From assembly GCF_003660455.1 (NCBI RefSeq), contig NZ_QZVR01000004.1, forward strand, positions 62,001 through 126,000: a stretch of DNA of 64,000 nucleotides, in the 5' to 3' direction. Source of the stretch: Nocardioides ferulae (GTDB lineage: Bacteria > Actinomycetota > Actinomycetes > Propionibacteriales > Nocardioidaceae). The notes under the pieces are model-generated. The model was given only the letters and a program-made list of their open reading frames with translations, did not search any database and was not told the DNA's origin. The position numbers were made by a program, and so were the translations under genes. Shown here in pieces: positions 48,146-56,776 of the stretch; position 1 is the stretch's first letter; each line of letters begins with the position of its first letter.

Positions 48146-48948
48146 CCGCCACCGGAACCCGGCCCCGGACCGCACCCCGCGCGCTCGCGCTGGCCCGCTT
48201 CAACTGGACGCTGATGGTGCGCAACCGCACCACGATGCTCTACGCCTTCGCGGTGCCGCTGCTGCCGCTGGCCCTCCTCTTCACCGCCGACGCGTCGGGC
48301 GCGGATCCGGGCGCGGTCGGAGACGCCGGCGTCGCGGTCGTGGGCGCCGCGCTGGTCACCGCGCTGCTCTTCCCCGGCTACTACAACCTGCTGTCGATGT
48401 TCGTGACCCGTCGTGACGAGCTGGTGCTCAAGCGGCTGCGTACCGGCGAGATCCGCGACGCCGAGCTGATCGTCTCGATGGCGCTGCCCGGGGCCGCGAT
48501 CACGCTGGCCGTCGCGGTCGCCACGATCCCGGTGGCGGGCGTCGCCGGATTCCCCCTGCCGGGCAACCCGCTGCTGCTCGCGACGGGGATCCTGCTGGGG
48601 GTCGCCGCCTTCGCCGCGCTCGCGGTCTGGACGGCGGCCTGGACCCGCACCGCGGAGGCCGCCCAGCTGACCAGCGCCCCGGTCATGGTGATCGCGATCG
48701 CCGGCTTCGTCGCCCCCGCACTGCCCGACCGGTGGCAGTCGTGGTTCGACCTGCTCCCCGGCGCGGCCGTGGGGGACCTGGTGCGAACCGGGTGGTTCGG
48801 CCAGTCCGAGAGCGGCGCGGCGGTCGGCGGGCTGTCGTTCCTCGAAGCATGGGTCGCTGCCGCTCCGGCCCTGGGCGTCCTGGCCGGCTGGCTGCTGCTC
48901 GCCGCCTGGCTGGCTGGGCGGTCCCTGCGCTGGGAACCTCGGGCCTGA
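48142..48948 (+). CDS. ABC-2-type exporter permease
   Basis: 268 residues with six hydrophobic helices, the ABC2_membrane layout. FNWTLMVRNRTTMLYAFAVP at the N-terminus and the conserved loop TRRDELVLKRLRTGEIRDAE are typical. The ATG overlaps the stop of its ATPase. It is followed 13 bases later by the sensor kinase. Confidence 0.88.
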   Translation: MTATGTRPRTAPRALALARFNWTLMVRNRTTMLYAFAVPLLPLALLFTADASGADPGAVGDAGVAVVGAALVTALLFPGYYNLLSMFVTRRDELVLKRLRTGEIRDAELIVSMALPGAAITLAVAVATIPVAGVAGFPLPGNPLLLATGILLGVAAFAALAVWTAAWTRTAEAAQLTSAPVMVIAIAGFVAPALPDRWQSWFDLLPGAAVGDLVRTGWFGQSESGAAVGGLSFLEAWVAAAPALGVLAGWLLLAAWLAGRSLRWEPRA

Positions 48949-48961
48949 GAGGATCGGGCCC

Positions 48962-50161
48962 GTGAGTCACCGCCGCGTCCGCTTCGCACTGCCCCTGGGC
49001 TGGCGGGGGCGCACCGACGTCCAACGGGTCGAGCTCTACACCCTCGGCACCCTCCACGTGATGTTCTGGTTCCTGCTGGCGGTCGGGGTGCTCAACGGGG
49101 TCGCGGTGCTGACCACCCGCTCGGCCATCCTGCTCATGGTGGTCGCCTCGGCCGCCCTCGGCTGGACCGGCGCGACGGTGCTGCGCGCCGCCGCCGCGCT
49201 CTACCCGGAGCACCGCCCGATCCCGGTGCGCCCGCTGCTCGTCCTCGCCGTGGTGGCGCTGGCGGTGCAGGGCTGGATCCTCACGCTGCCGGCCGACGAG
49301 CGGTTCCCGGCCACGCTGGTGCTCGTGGGGGTGCTGGCCTGGGCGTGCGGTGGGCTGCGCGACTCGGTGATCCAGAGCGTGGTGGTGCTGCTCGGAGGGG
49401 CGGTGGCGCTGCTGTCGACCCAGCACCCGGGCATGGCCGTCTACGGCGCGGCGGTGGCGGCGTTCTTCGTCTTCACCGTGCAGAGTTCGCTGTGGCTGCT
49501 CGGGGTGGTCACCGAGCTCGACCAGGCCCGCCGCAGCCAGGCGGCGCTCGCCGTCGCCGAGGAACGGCTGCGGTTCTCCCGCGACGTGCACGACGTGCTC
49601 GGGAGGCACCTGGCCACGATCGCCGTGCGGGCCGAGCTCGCCGCCACCCTGGCCGAGCGCCACGACGCCCGGGCCCCCGAGCTGGTGCGCGAGCTGCGGA
49701 CCACCGCGCACGAGGCGCTGCGCGAGGCACGCGAGCTGGCCCGCGGCTACCGCCCGCTCGACCTGAGCCAGGAGCTGGACGGCGCGGTCGCCCTGCTGAG
49801 GTCGGCCGGCATCGACGCCACGGCCTCGCTCGACGGGCTGCCGGAGGGCTGGCACGAGGCGGTCGCCCGCGTCGTACGAGAGGCAGTCACCAACGTGCTG
49901 CGGCACTCCAGCGCCACCCGGGTCGAGATCTGCTACGCCGACGGCCTCGTCGAGATCCGCAACGACGGTGTGGCCGCGCCCGCCGGCCACGAGGACGACG
50001 GCGGCACCGGCACCGGCTTGGCCACCCTGGCCGCCGACCTGGCCGCGAGGGGGGCCTCGCTCGAGCGCGCCGCGGCGAGCGGGGAGTTCGTGCTGCGGCT
50101 GCGCCTGGACCCCGCCACCCCGCCGACGCCCGCCTCCGCCCTCGTCGGGAGCCGGCGATGA
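48962..50161 (+). CDS. DesK-like sensor histidine kinase
   Basis: 399 residues. The first 170 residues hold about five membrane helices with no sizeable external domain, so the signal is probably sensed in the membrane. The HisKA_3 box is FSRDVHDVLGRHLATIAVRA with phosphorylated His210, followed by the N-box REAVTNVLRHSSATRV and a short Gly-rich ATP lid (GGTGTGLATLAADLAARGAS). The stop overlaps the regulator ATG. It probably adjusts expression of the adjacent exporter. Confidence 0.9.
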   Translation: MSHRRVRFALPLGWRGRTDVQRVELYTLGTLHVMFWFLLAVGVLNGVAVLTTRSAILLMVVASAALGWTGATVLRAAAALYPEHRPIPVRPLLVLAVVALAVQGWILTLPADERFPATLVLVGVLAWACGGLRDSVIQSVVVLLGGAVALLSTQHPGMAVYGAAVAAFFVFTVQSSLWLLGVVTELDQARRSQAALAVAEERLRFSRDVHDVLGRHLATIAVRAELAATLAERHDARAPELVRELRTTAHEALREARELARGYRPLDLSQELDGAVALLRSAGIDATASLDGLPEGWHEAVARVVREAVTNVLRHSSATRVEICYADGLVEIRNDGVAAPAGHEDDGGTGTGLATLAADLAARGASLERAAASGEFVLRLRLDPATPPTPASALVGSRR

Positions 50162-50763
50162 TCCGGGTGCTGCTCGCCGACGACGAGAACCTGATCCGCG
50201 GCGCGCTCGCCCAGATGCTCGACCTCGAGGACGACCTCGAGGTGGTGGCGCAGGCCGCCACCGGCGCCGCGGCGCTGGCGGCCGCCCGGGCGCACCGGCC
50301 CGACGTGGCGGTGCTCGACCTGCAGATGCCCGACCTCGACGGCATCGAGGTCGCCGAGCGGCTCGGCCGCGAGCTGCCCGGCTGCGCCTGCATGATCGTC
50401 ACCAGCCACGGGCGCCCGGGCTACCTCAAGCGGGCCCTGGAGAGCGGCGTCCGCGGGTTCCTGCCCAAGACCACCACGGCGTCCACGCTGGCCCAGGTGG
50501 TGCGCACCGTGCACACCGGTGGCCGGCACGTCGACCCCGAGCTCGCGGCCGAGGCCATCGCCGCCGGTGACTCGCCGCTGACGCCGCGCGAGGCCGACGT
50601 CCTCGAGGCGGCCGGCAGCGGGGCGCCGGTCGGCGAGATCGCCGCCCGGGTGCACCTCTCGCCCGGCACCGTGCGCAACTACCTCTCGAGCGCGACGGCG
50701 AAGCTCGGAGCGGCGAACCGGCACGAGGCGGTGTCCACCGCCCGGCGGATGGGCTGGATCTGA
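50158..50763 (+). CDS. NarL/DesR-type response regulator
   Basis: 201 residues. The receiver domain has ADDENL, phosphorylation site Asp54 (AVLDLQMPDLDG) and Lys in FLPKTT. The C-terminal LuxR-type helix-turn-helix reads LTPREADVLEAAGSGAPVGE then IAARVHLSPGTVRNYLSSAT. Paired with the overlapping kinase gene, it is the likely binder of the dyad at 47008-47023. Its stop lies four bases from that of the convergent phosphodiesterase. Confidence 0.92.
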   Translation: MIRVLLADDENLIRGALAQMLDLEDDLEVVAQAATGAAALAAARAHRPDVAVLDLQMPDLDGIEVAERLGRELPGCACMIVTSHGRPGYLKRALESGVRGFLPKTTTASTLAQVVRTVHTGGRHVDPELAAEAIAAGDSPLTPREADVLEAAGSGAPVGEIAARVHLSPGTVRNYLSSATAKLGAANRHEAVSTARRMGWI

Positions 50764-50767
50764 CCCG

Positions 50768-51724
50768 TCACCACAGGGCGCCCATCTCGCCGGTGTTGAA
50801 CGGGGAGTCCTTGCGGGAGAGCAGGTCACGGCGCTCCTCGGCGGAGAGCGCCTCCAGCTGGGCCACGACCGTGGACGGCACCGCCGTGACCTCGGGAGCC
50901 TCGGGCAGCGGTACGACCGTGTGCACGACCGTGCGCGGGTCGTCGTAGAGGTGCAGCATCGTGATCGCCTGGTGCCCGTCGACGCCGGAGACCAGCCGGT
51001 CCAGCGGCGCCGGATCGGTGGTGTAGCAGCTGGCCGCGGCGACCGAGACCGGCACGCCCGCGAACGTGGCCCACGAGGTGAAGTGGAAGTGCCCGCCGAG
51101 GACGCCGCGCACGTCGGTGCCGCGCACCACCTCGGCCAGCTTGTGCTGATCGGCCAGCTCGATCACCTCCGCGGCGCGCAGCATCGGCACCGGGATCGGC
51201 GGGTGGTGCAGGGCCAGCAGGGTGCCGGCCGGCGCCGGAGTGGCCAGCACGTCGGACAGCCAAGAGAGCTGGTCGTCGGTCAGGTCACCGTGGTGGTAGC
51301 CCGGGACGCTGGTGTCGAGCGCGACGATCCGCAGCCCGGCCACCTCGTGCACGCGGTCCTGCGGTGCTTCCGAGGCCGCCCCGAACAGCTCGCGGGAGTA
51401 CGCCGACCGCTCGTCGTGGTTGCCCATCGTCCACACGACCCCGGCCCCGAGCTCCGTCGCGACCGGCTCGACGAGCTCGCGCAGCCGGCGGTAGGCCTCC
51501 GGCTCGGCCCGGTCGGCGAGATCGCCGGTGAACACCAGCGCCTGTGGGGCGGGGTCGAGCCGACGCAGCCGGGCCAGCGCGAGGAGCAGCCCGGCGTCGG
51601 GGTCGACGACGTCGTACTGCCGGGCACCGGCCGCGAGCAGGTGCGGGTCGCTGAGGTGGGCCACGGTGTGGGTGGGGGCGGCGTGCTGGCCCAGCTGCAC
51701 CAGGGTGGGGCGCGGGTCGGTCAT
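50768..51724 (-). CDS. metallophosphoesterase, CpdA-like cyclic nucleotide phosphodiesterase
   Basis: 318 residues from the ATG at 51724. All five metal-binding motifs are present: AHLSDPHLL, FTGDLADR, MGNHDERSAY, ALHHPPIP and GGHFHFTSW. The order and spacing match class III phosphodiesterases such as CpdA and Rv0805. The start overlaps the stop of the upstream oxidoreductase gene (ATGA). Cyclic nucleotide specificity is inferred. Confidence 0.88.
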   Translation of the reverse strand: MTDPRPTLVQLGQHAAPTHTVAHLSDPHLLAAGARQYDVVDPDAGLLLALARLRRLDPAPQALVFTGDLADRAEPEAYRRLRELVEPVATELGAGVVWTMGNHDERSAYSRELFGAASEAPQDRVHEVAGLRIVALDTSVPGYHHGDLTDDQLSWLSDVLATPAPAGTLLALHHPPIPVPMLRAAEVIELADQHKLAEVVRGTDVRGVLGGHFHFTSWATFAGVPVSVAAASCYTTDPAPLDRLVSGVDGHQAITMLHLYDDPRTVVHTVVPLPEAPEVTAVPSTVVAQLEALSAEERRDLLSRKDSPFNTGEMGALW

Positions 51725-52191
51725 GGCCGGGGCTCCAGCCGGAACACCGGGATCAGCCGGTCGGTGCGCTCCTCGTATTTGGCGTAGTTGGGCCAGGTGC
51801 GCAGCATCAGCGCCCACGCCGCCGCTCGGTCGGCGCCCTCGAGCTCGCGCGCGGTGACCCGCGTCCGGCGGCCCCGGGTGTCGACCTCGGCCTCGCCGGC
51901 CGCCCTCAGGTTGTGCACCCACAGCGGGGTCCGGGCGTCGCCGAAGTAGGAGCCGGCGATCAGCCAGGCGTCGCCGTCGGGCACGCACAGCAGCGGGGTG
52001 CTGCGCGGCAGCCCGCTCTTGCGGCCCACGACGGTCAGCGTCAGGTTGGGCAGGCCGGCGACGTCGAGCACGGTGACCCGGCCGCCGGACACCCGGTGCA
52101 GGGCCTTGTCGAGCGCCACCACCTGCGGTAGCAGCTTGGGCATCCAGCCGATCGCGCCGATCCGCACGGCGAGCGGGGTGAGCAGTCCCAT
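51721..52191 (-). CDS. nitroreductase/deazaflavin-dependent oxidoreductase family protein (DUF385)
   Basis: 156 residues from the ATG at 52191; in-frame upstream codons are not needed. LTLTVVGRKSGLPRSTPLLC then GDAWLIAGSYFGDARTPLWV and HNLRAAGEAEVD are the F420-binding split-barrel signatures of DUF385 (Ddn/FGD-like) proteins. It probably uses F420 or binds lipids or fatty acids; substrate unknown. Shares a transcript with the phosphodiesterase. Confidence 0.88.
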   Translation of the reverse strand: MGLLTPLAVRIGAIGWMPKLLPQVVALDKALHRVSGGRVTVLDVAGLPNLTLTVVGRKSGLPRSTPLLCVPDGDAWLIAGSYFGDARTPLWVHNLRAAGEAEVDTRGRRTRVTARELEGADRAAAWALMLRTWPNYAKYEERTDRLIPVFRLEPRP

Positions 52192-52222
52192 GGCCGTGAC
52201 CGTAGCCCGCGCCCCCGTCTTT

Positions 52223-52285
52223 CGCCGACCCGTCACTGATTCCCGCCGTTTCGCGGCGTGTCGGGGAACGCGTGACGGGTCGGCG
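52223..52285. repeat. palindromic intergenic repeat, copy 1
   Basis: CGCCGACCCGTCAC (52223-52236) pairs perfectly with GTGACGGGTCGGCG (52272-52285). Inside are ATTCCCGCCG and GGGGAACG arms and a small GCCG/CGGC hairpin, so the 63 bases can form a branched structure. The outer arm, the ATTCCCG and the GGGAA recur in the same order at 62991-63050. It lies between the fahA stop and the oxidoreductase start; it may also end fahA transcription. Confidence 0.7.
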
Positions 52286-52293
52286 CGGAAGCC

Positions 52294-53460
52294 TCAGCCT
52301 GCAGGCACGATCCGTCCGGCCACCTCGCCCAGCGTGATCCGCCCACCTCCGGTGCCGAGAGCGGAGTAGCGCAGCACCACCTCGTCGCCGTCCTCGAGGA
52401 AGGTGCGCTCGCGGCCGCCGGCGACGAACGGCTCGCGGCCACCCCAGCTGAGCTCGAGCAGCGAGCCGCGCTGGTCGCGCTCGGGCCCGGAGATGGTGCC
52501 GGAGGCGAACAGGTCGCCGGTGCGCAGCGAGGCGCCGTTGACGGTGAGGTGGGCGAGCAACTGCGCGGGCGACCAGTACATCGTGCGGAACGGCGGCCGG
52601 CTCACCACCTCGCCGTCGAGCAGCACCTCGACGTCGATGTCGAGCCCGCGCACCGCACCGGGCCCCAAGTAGGGCAGCGGCTCGGGCTCCTGCGCCGGCA
52701 GGTCGCACCACGCCGCCTCCAACGCGGCCATCGGCGTCACCCAGTGAGAGACCGAGGTCGCGAACGACTTGCCGAGGAACGGGCCCAGCGGCTGGTACTC
52801 CCAGGCCTGGATGTCGCGCGCGGACCAGTCGTTGAGGCCGACCACCCCGAACACGTGGTCGCCGAACCCCGAGAACGGCACCGGCGTGCCTATCGGGGAG
52901 GGCACTCCCACCACGAAGCCCAGCTCGGCCTCGATGTCGAGCCGGCGGCTCGGGCCGAAGGTGGGGGCCACCTCGCCCGGCCCGCGGCGCTGGCCGCTCG
53001 GGCGGGTGATCGGGGTGCCCGACGGCACCACCGTGCCGGCCCGCCCGTGGTAGCCCACCGGCAGGTGCCGCCAGTTCGGCAGCAGGGGCTCGCTGTCGGG
53101 CCGCAGGATCCGGCCGACGTTGGTGGCGTGGTCGAGCGAGGCGTAGAAGTCGACGTAGTCAGCGACCTCGAATGGCCGATGCAGGGTCGCCTCGTCCAGC
53201 GGCACCGCGTGCTCACCCGACGCCGCGAGCTCGCCCGCCTGCTCGCGCGTCTGCCGCCACACCTCCGGGCCGAGGGCCAGGAACGCGTTCAGCGACGGCT
53301 CGGCGAACTCCGGACGGCCGGTCGCCGCGTGCAGGTCGACCACCCAGTCACCGGAACCGTCGCCGAACCGGACGCCGATCCGCCGCTCGCCGCCGGCGAC
53401 CGAGAACACGCCGTACGGCAGGTGGTCCAGGCCGAAGCCGCCGGCTCCGCCCGCGCTCAC
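52294..53460 (-). CDS. fahA: fumarylacetoacetase
   Basis: Hydrolyses fumarylacetoacetate to fumarate and acetoacetate, the last step of tyrosine/homogentisate breakdown. 388 residues. VADYVDFYASLDHATNVGRI carries the first metal Asp and the catalytic His, DIEAELGFVVG the paired Glu, and GVVGLNDWSARDIQAWEYQP the next Asp and contacts. The GTG at 53460 overlaps the stop of the upstream gene (GTGA). It forms an operon with that gene, divergent from hmgA. Confidence 0.93.
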   Translation of the reverse strand: MSAGGAGGFGLDHLPYGVFSVAGGERRIGVRFGDGSGDWVVDLHAATGRPEFAEPSLNAFLALGPEVWRQTREQAGELAASGEHAVPLDEATLHRPFEVADYVDFYASLDHATNVGRILRPDSEPLLPNWRHLPVGYHGRAGTVVPSGTPITRPSGQRRGPGEVAPTFGPSRRLDIEAELGFVVGVPSPIGTPVPFSGFGDHVFGVVGLNDWSARDIQAWEYQPLGPFLGKSFATSVSHWVTPMAALEAAWCDLPAQEPEPLPYLGPGAVRGLDIDVEVLLDGEVVSRPPFRTMYWSPAQLLAHLTVNGASLRTGDLFASGTISGPERDQRGSLLELSWGGREPFVAGGRERTFLEDGDEVVLRYSALGTGGGRITLGEVAGRIVPAG

Positions 53461-54335
53461 AGGGCTGCTCCGTTCACTCGCAGCAGCCCCAGCGCACGCA
53501 GGTCGGCCAGCGGCTCGTCGACCGAGCAGGACCCGAACGAGGTGAACCAGCGGCGCGCGCCGGCCAGGTCGGCCGCCGCGGCCGCGGCGAGCAGCGCCTC
53601 GGCGTCGCGCTGCTCGAGGGTGGCGAGGACCTCGTCACCCCCGGCGCCGTCGAAGGCGAGCCTCGTCGCGACCAGCAGGTTGAGGAAGCCGTGCTGCTCG
53701 GCGCCGTCGGCGGCGGTGTGCCGCACCGCGCGGTGCAGGCCAGCGGTGCACTTGAACGGCGTCTCGCGGTCCAGTGCCGCGTCGACCCACGCGGCCAGGG
53801 TCGCAGCGGCCGGTGCCTGCTGCGGCTCGACGCCGCCGGTGCGCAGTTTGAGCCGCAGCTCGGCGGCGGCGACCTCGTCGGCGGCGGCCAGCCAGCCCGC
53901 CGAGGGTTCCTGCTGCGGAAGCTCGACGAAGACCGGCACGTCGTCGGCGAGCGACCCGTCGGCCCGGGCGGCGTCGACCGCGGCCACCACCCGGCGCGCG
54001 TTGCCGGGCAGGTCGTCGAGGTCGCGCAGGGCGATCTCGAGCCCGGCCAGCTCGCGACCGTGGCGAGCACAGTGGGCGGTCGGTCCGGCCAGCTGGCCGG
54101 CGCCGCCGGTGACCACGACCGAGAGCGGCATCGCCACGCCCTCGGCGACCGCGAACCGGGGGAGGTCGGTGTCGCGCACGACGAACGAGCGGACCAGCGG
54201 GGCGTCCGGGGTGCCGCTGCGATCGGCGTACGCCGCGGCGGCCGTCAGCAGCTCGGCGTCGCCGGGCGGGAAGGTCGCCGCGTCGTCGATCAGTGCGGTC
54301 CAGGCGGGCGGGGTCGGTTCCGTCGAGGCTGCCAC
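53457..54335 (-). CDS. conserved protein of unknown function in the homogentisate cluster
   Basis: 292 residues from a GTG at 54335, six bases after TACAGT, a leaderless arrangement. It is soluble, acidic and Ala-rich, with no signal or membrane helix. TALIDDAATFPPGDAEL at the start and FKCTAGLHRAVRHTAADG near residue 200 look like active-site loops of a TIM-barrel-type fold, but I cannot name a family. Translation is coupled to fahA. It may be a catabolic or regulatory partner of hmgA/fahA. Confidence 0.75.
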   Translation of the reverse strand: MAASTEPTPPAWTALIDDAATFPPGDAELLTAAAAYADRSGTPDAPLVRSFVVRDTDLPRFAVAEGVAMPLSVVVTGGAGQLAGPTAHCARHGRELAGLEIALRDLDDLPGNARRVVAAVDAARADGSLADDVPVFVELPQQEPSAGWLAAADEVAAAELRLKLRTGGVEPQQAPAAATLAAWVDAALDRETPFKCTAGLHRAVRHTAADGAEQHGFLNLLVATRLAFDGAGGDEVLATLEQRDAEALLAAAAAADLAGARRWFTSFGSCSVDEPLADLRALGLLRVNGAAL

Positions 54336-54395
54336 GCGGCTACTGTAGTCAACCGGATAGCGGACGCACGTGATCGGTGAGCGGACGGAGCCACG

Positions 54396-55565
54396 ATGTA
54401 CTACCGCCGGGTCGGCGAGGTGCCACGCACCAGGCACACCCAGTTCCGTGACGACGCGGGCCGGCTCCACCACGAGGAACTGATGGGCGAGGAGGGGTTC
54501 TCCTCCGACTCCTCGCTGCTATACCACCGGGGCGTGCCATCGGCGATCGTCGCGGCCGAGCCCTGGGAGGTGCCCGACCAGCGCACCACGCCCAATCACC
54601 CACTCAAGCCCCGCCACCTGCGGCTGCCGCAGCTCGAGACCGGCGGCGACCCGGTCACCGGCCGGCGCCTGCTGCTGGCCAACACCGACGTGCGCATCTC
54701 CTACGTCGCCACCGGCACCGAGCCCTCACCGCTGTTCCGCGACGCCGTCGGCGACGAGTGCGTCTTCGTCGAGTCCGGCTCCGGCGTCGTCGAGACCGTC
54801 TTCGGGGTGCTGCCCTACCGCACGGGCGACTACGTCGTCGTCCCGCGGGCGACCACCCACCGGTGGGTGCCGGCCGAACCGAGCCGGCTGTACGCCGTGG
54901 AGGCCAGCGGCCACATCGCCCCGCCGCGGCGCTACCTCTCCCGCTACGGGCAGCTGCTCGAGCACGCGCCGTACTGCGAACGCGACCTGCACGGGCCGAC
55001 CGAGCCGCTGCTCCACGAAGGCGACGACGTCACGGTCCTGGTGCGGCACCGCACCTCGGCCGGCATCGTCGGCACCCGGATGGTGCACGCCACCCATCCT
55101 TTCGACGTGGTCGGCTGGGACGGCTGCCTCTACCCCTACACGCTCAACGTCGAGGACTTCATGCCGATCACCGGCAAGGTGCACCAGCCGCCGCCGGTGC
55201 ACCAGGTCTTCGAGGGGCAGCGGTTCGTGATCTGCAACTTCCTGCCCCGCAAGGTCGACTACCACCCGCTGTCGGTGCCGGTTCCCTACTACCACTCCAA
55301 CGTCGACAGCGACGAGGTGATGTTCTACGTCGCCGGCGACTACGAGGCCCGCAAGGGCTCCGGCATCGGCGTCGGATCGATCTCGCTGCACCCGGGCGGC
55401 TACGCGCACGGCCCCCAGCCGTCCGCGATCGAGGCCTCGCTGGGGGCGGAGGCCTTCGACGAGACCGCGGTCATGGTCGACACCTTCGCCCCGCTCGAGC
55501 TGGGCGAGGGCGCGCTCGCCTGTGAGGACCCGGCCTACGCGTGGAGCTGGAGCCGCCAGCCGTGA
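54396..55565 (+). CDS. hmgA: homogentisate 1,2-dioxygenase
   Basis: Fe(II) ring-cleaving enzyme that opens homogentisate to maleylacetoacetate. 389 residues; the family is usually about 430, and actinobacterial members are shorter. YYHSNVDSDEVMFYVAGDYE contains the iron ligands His300 and probably Glu307; His338 in GGYAHGP is the likely third. The ATG is preceded by GGAG (54386-54389). Divergent from the fahA operon with 60 bases between starts. No maleylacetoacetate isomerase gene is seen next to it. Confidence 0.92.
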   Translation: MYYRRVGEVPRTRHTQFRDDAGRLHHEELMGEEGFSSDSSLLYHRGVPSAIVAAEPWEVPDQRTTPNHPLKPRHLRLPQLETGGDPVTGRRLLLANTDVRISYVATGTEPSPLFRDAVGDECVFVESGSGVVETVFGVLPYRTGDYVVVPRATTHRWVPAEPSRLYAVEASGHIAPPRRYLSRYGQLLEHAPYCERDLHGPTEPLLHEGDDVTVLVRHRTSAGIVGTRMVHATHPFDVVGWDGCLYPYTLNVEDFMPITGKVHQPPPVHQVFEGQRFVICNFLPRKVDYHPLSVPVPYYHSNVDSDEVMFYVAGDYEARKGSGIGVGSISLHPGGYAHGPQPSAIEASLGAEAFDETAVMVDTFAPLELGEGALACEDPAYAWSWSRQP

Positions 55566-55690
55566 CCGAGGGACGAGGTCACGGCGTCGGCGGCGAAGGT
55601 CGAGCGAGCGCACGCCCGAGCGGGCGAGGGCGTGGCCGCGTGTCGAGACCGGGTGGTGGGTGACCGAGGGACGAGGCCGCGATGTCGGCG
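55562..55690 (+). repeat. pair of 31-base direct repeats
   Basis: A 31-base sequence beginning GTGACCGAGGGACGAGG occurs at 55562-55592 and 55660-55690 with 27 of 31 bases identical, 98 bases apart. The first copy covers the hmgA stop. The stretch between them is rich in CGAGCG-type words and has no gene. Confidence 0.6.
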
Positions 55691-55710
55691 CCGTCCGGCA
55701 CGATGCGGCC

Positions 55711-56016
55711 ATGGACGAGCACGCCGAAGGCGAGGCCTTCGAGTTCGAGGCCGAGATCTGGGAGGTCGAGCAGGGCAGCTGGGCGTTCGTGACGCTGCCC
55801 GGCGAGGTCGGCGACGACCTCCGGCTGCTCGCCGGACCCCCGCGCGGCTTCGGGTCGATCCGGGTCGAGGTCAGCTGTGGCGCCACCACCTGGCGCACGT
55901 CGGTGTTCCCCGACAAGCGGCGCGGCTACCTGCTGCCGATGAAGCGGGCAGTGCGCCGCGCCGAGTCCCTCGAGATCGGAGACCCGGCGCGGCTGCGGCT
56001 GCGCGCTCTCGACTGA
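55711..56016 (+). CDS. DUF1905 small beta-barrel protein
   Basis: 101 residues from the ATG at 55711. FEFEAEIWEVEQGSWAFVTL then GFGSIRVEVSCGATTWRTSV and the Lys-rich YLLPMKRAVRRAE match DUF1905, a small beta-barrel domain of unknown function often followed by a YdeI-type domain, absent here. Converges on the RDD gene, 31 bases away. Confidence 0.8.
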   Translation: MDEHAEGEAFEFEAEIWEVEQGSWAFVTLPGEVGDDLRLLAGPPRGFGSIRVEVSCGATTWRTSVFPDKRRGYLLPMKRAVRRAESLEIGDPARLRLRALD

Positions 56017-56047
56017 TCGACGACGGCCGATCAGCGGTGGGGGCGGG

Positions 56048-56776
56048 TCAACCGATCTTCAGCACCCGGGTGCCGCCGGCGAAGCGGTCGTGCCAGGCCT
56101 GCCGGTTGACCGGGTCACCGTTGATGCCGACCGCGATCATGATCACCGCGACGAGGCTCGCCACGCCGCTGAGGAACGAGCCGAAGATCGGGATGATGTT
56201 GAGCAGGTTGGTCGCCAGCCAGATGTTGCGGCGCACCGCCTGCTCCATGGTCGGGTTGCTGACCCCGTCCGGTCCGACCACCTTGAGCTTGAGCACCTGC
56301 TTGCCGATGGTGGCGCCGCGCGAGGACTCCAGGTAGGCGAAGTAGCCGACGTAGACCGCGCTGGAGATCACGGCGGTGAACAGCCAGAACAGGAACAGCT
56401 CACCGGTGGAGTGGTAGTAGCCGCGCAGGAACATCGCACCGAACACGGCGTAGAGGATGCCGAAGACGACGCCGAGGATCACCCCGTCGATCAGGCGCGC
56501 GACGAACCGGTCGATCAGCTCGCCGGGCCGCGGCGTGCCGGGAGTGGGCGGGGGCGTGAACTGCTGTCCGGGCTGCGGCGGTGCGCCGTACCCGCCGGGC
56601 GGCGGCGGCGCGGCGTACCCGCCGGGCGGCGGCGGCGCGGCGTACCCACCGGGCGGCGGCGCGGCGTACCCACCGGGCGGCGGCGGCGCGGCGTACCCGC
56701 CAGGGGGTGGAGGGGGAGGAGTGGTGCCCTGCGGTTGGTCCGCGGAGGGCCCGACAGGCGGTTCGTTCGTCGACAT
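56048..56776 (-). CDS. RDD-family membrane protein with Pro/Gly/Tyr-rich N-terminal repeats
   Basis: 242 residues from an ATG at 56776. Residues 18-85 consist of repeated (A)APPPPGGY units, one repeat a residue shorter. The RDD domain (about 85-240) begins PRPGELIDRFVARLIDGVIL, with the Arg-Asp-Asp-like pattern, about three or four helices, and ends ATIGKQVLKLKVVG ... RQAWHDRFAGGTRVLK. Proline-rich tails of this kind are common in actinobacterial RDD proteins and may mediate protein contacts. Transport role unproven. Confidence 0.88.
   Translation of the reverse strand: MSTNEPPVGPSADQPQGTTPPPPPPGGYAAPPPPGGYAAPPPGGYAAPPPPGGYAAPPPPGGYGAPPQPGQQFTPPPTPGTPRPGELIDRFVARLIDGVILGVVFGILYAVFGAMFLRGYYHSTGELFLFWLFTAVISSAVYVGYFAYLESSRGATIGKQVLKLKVVGPDGVSNPTMEQAVRRNIWLATNLLNIIPIFGSFLSGVASLVAVIMIAVGINGDPVNRQAWHDRFAGGTRVLKIG
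56580..56715. repeat. 27/24-base coding tandem repeat
   Basis: Within the RDD gene, about five copies of a 27-base unit (minus-strand coding for AAPPPPGGY) lie in tandem; one copy is 24 bases, having lost one Pro codon. Copies are nearly identical at the DNA level, with CCGCC/CCACC variants, so copy number could change by slippage. Confidence 0.75.
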
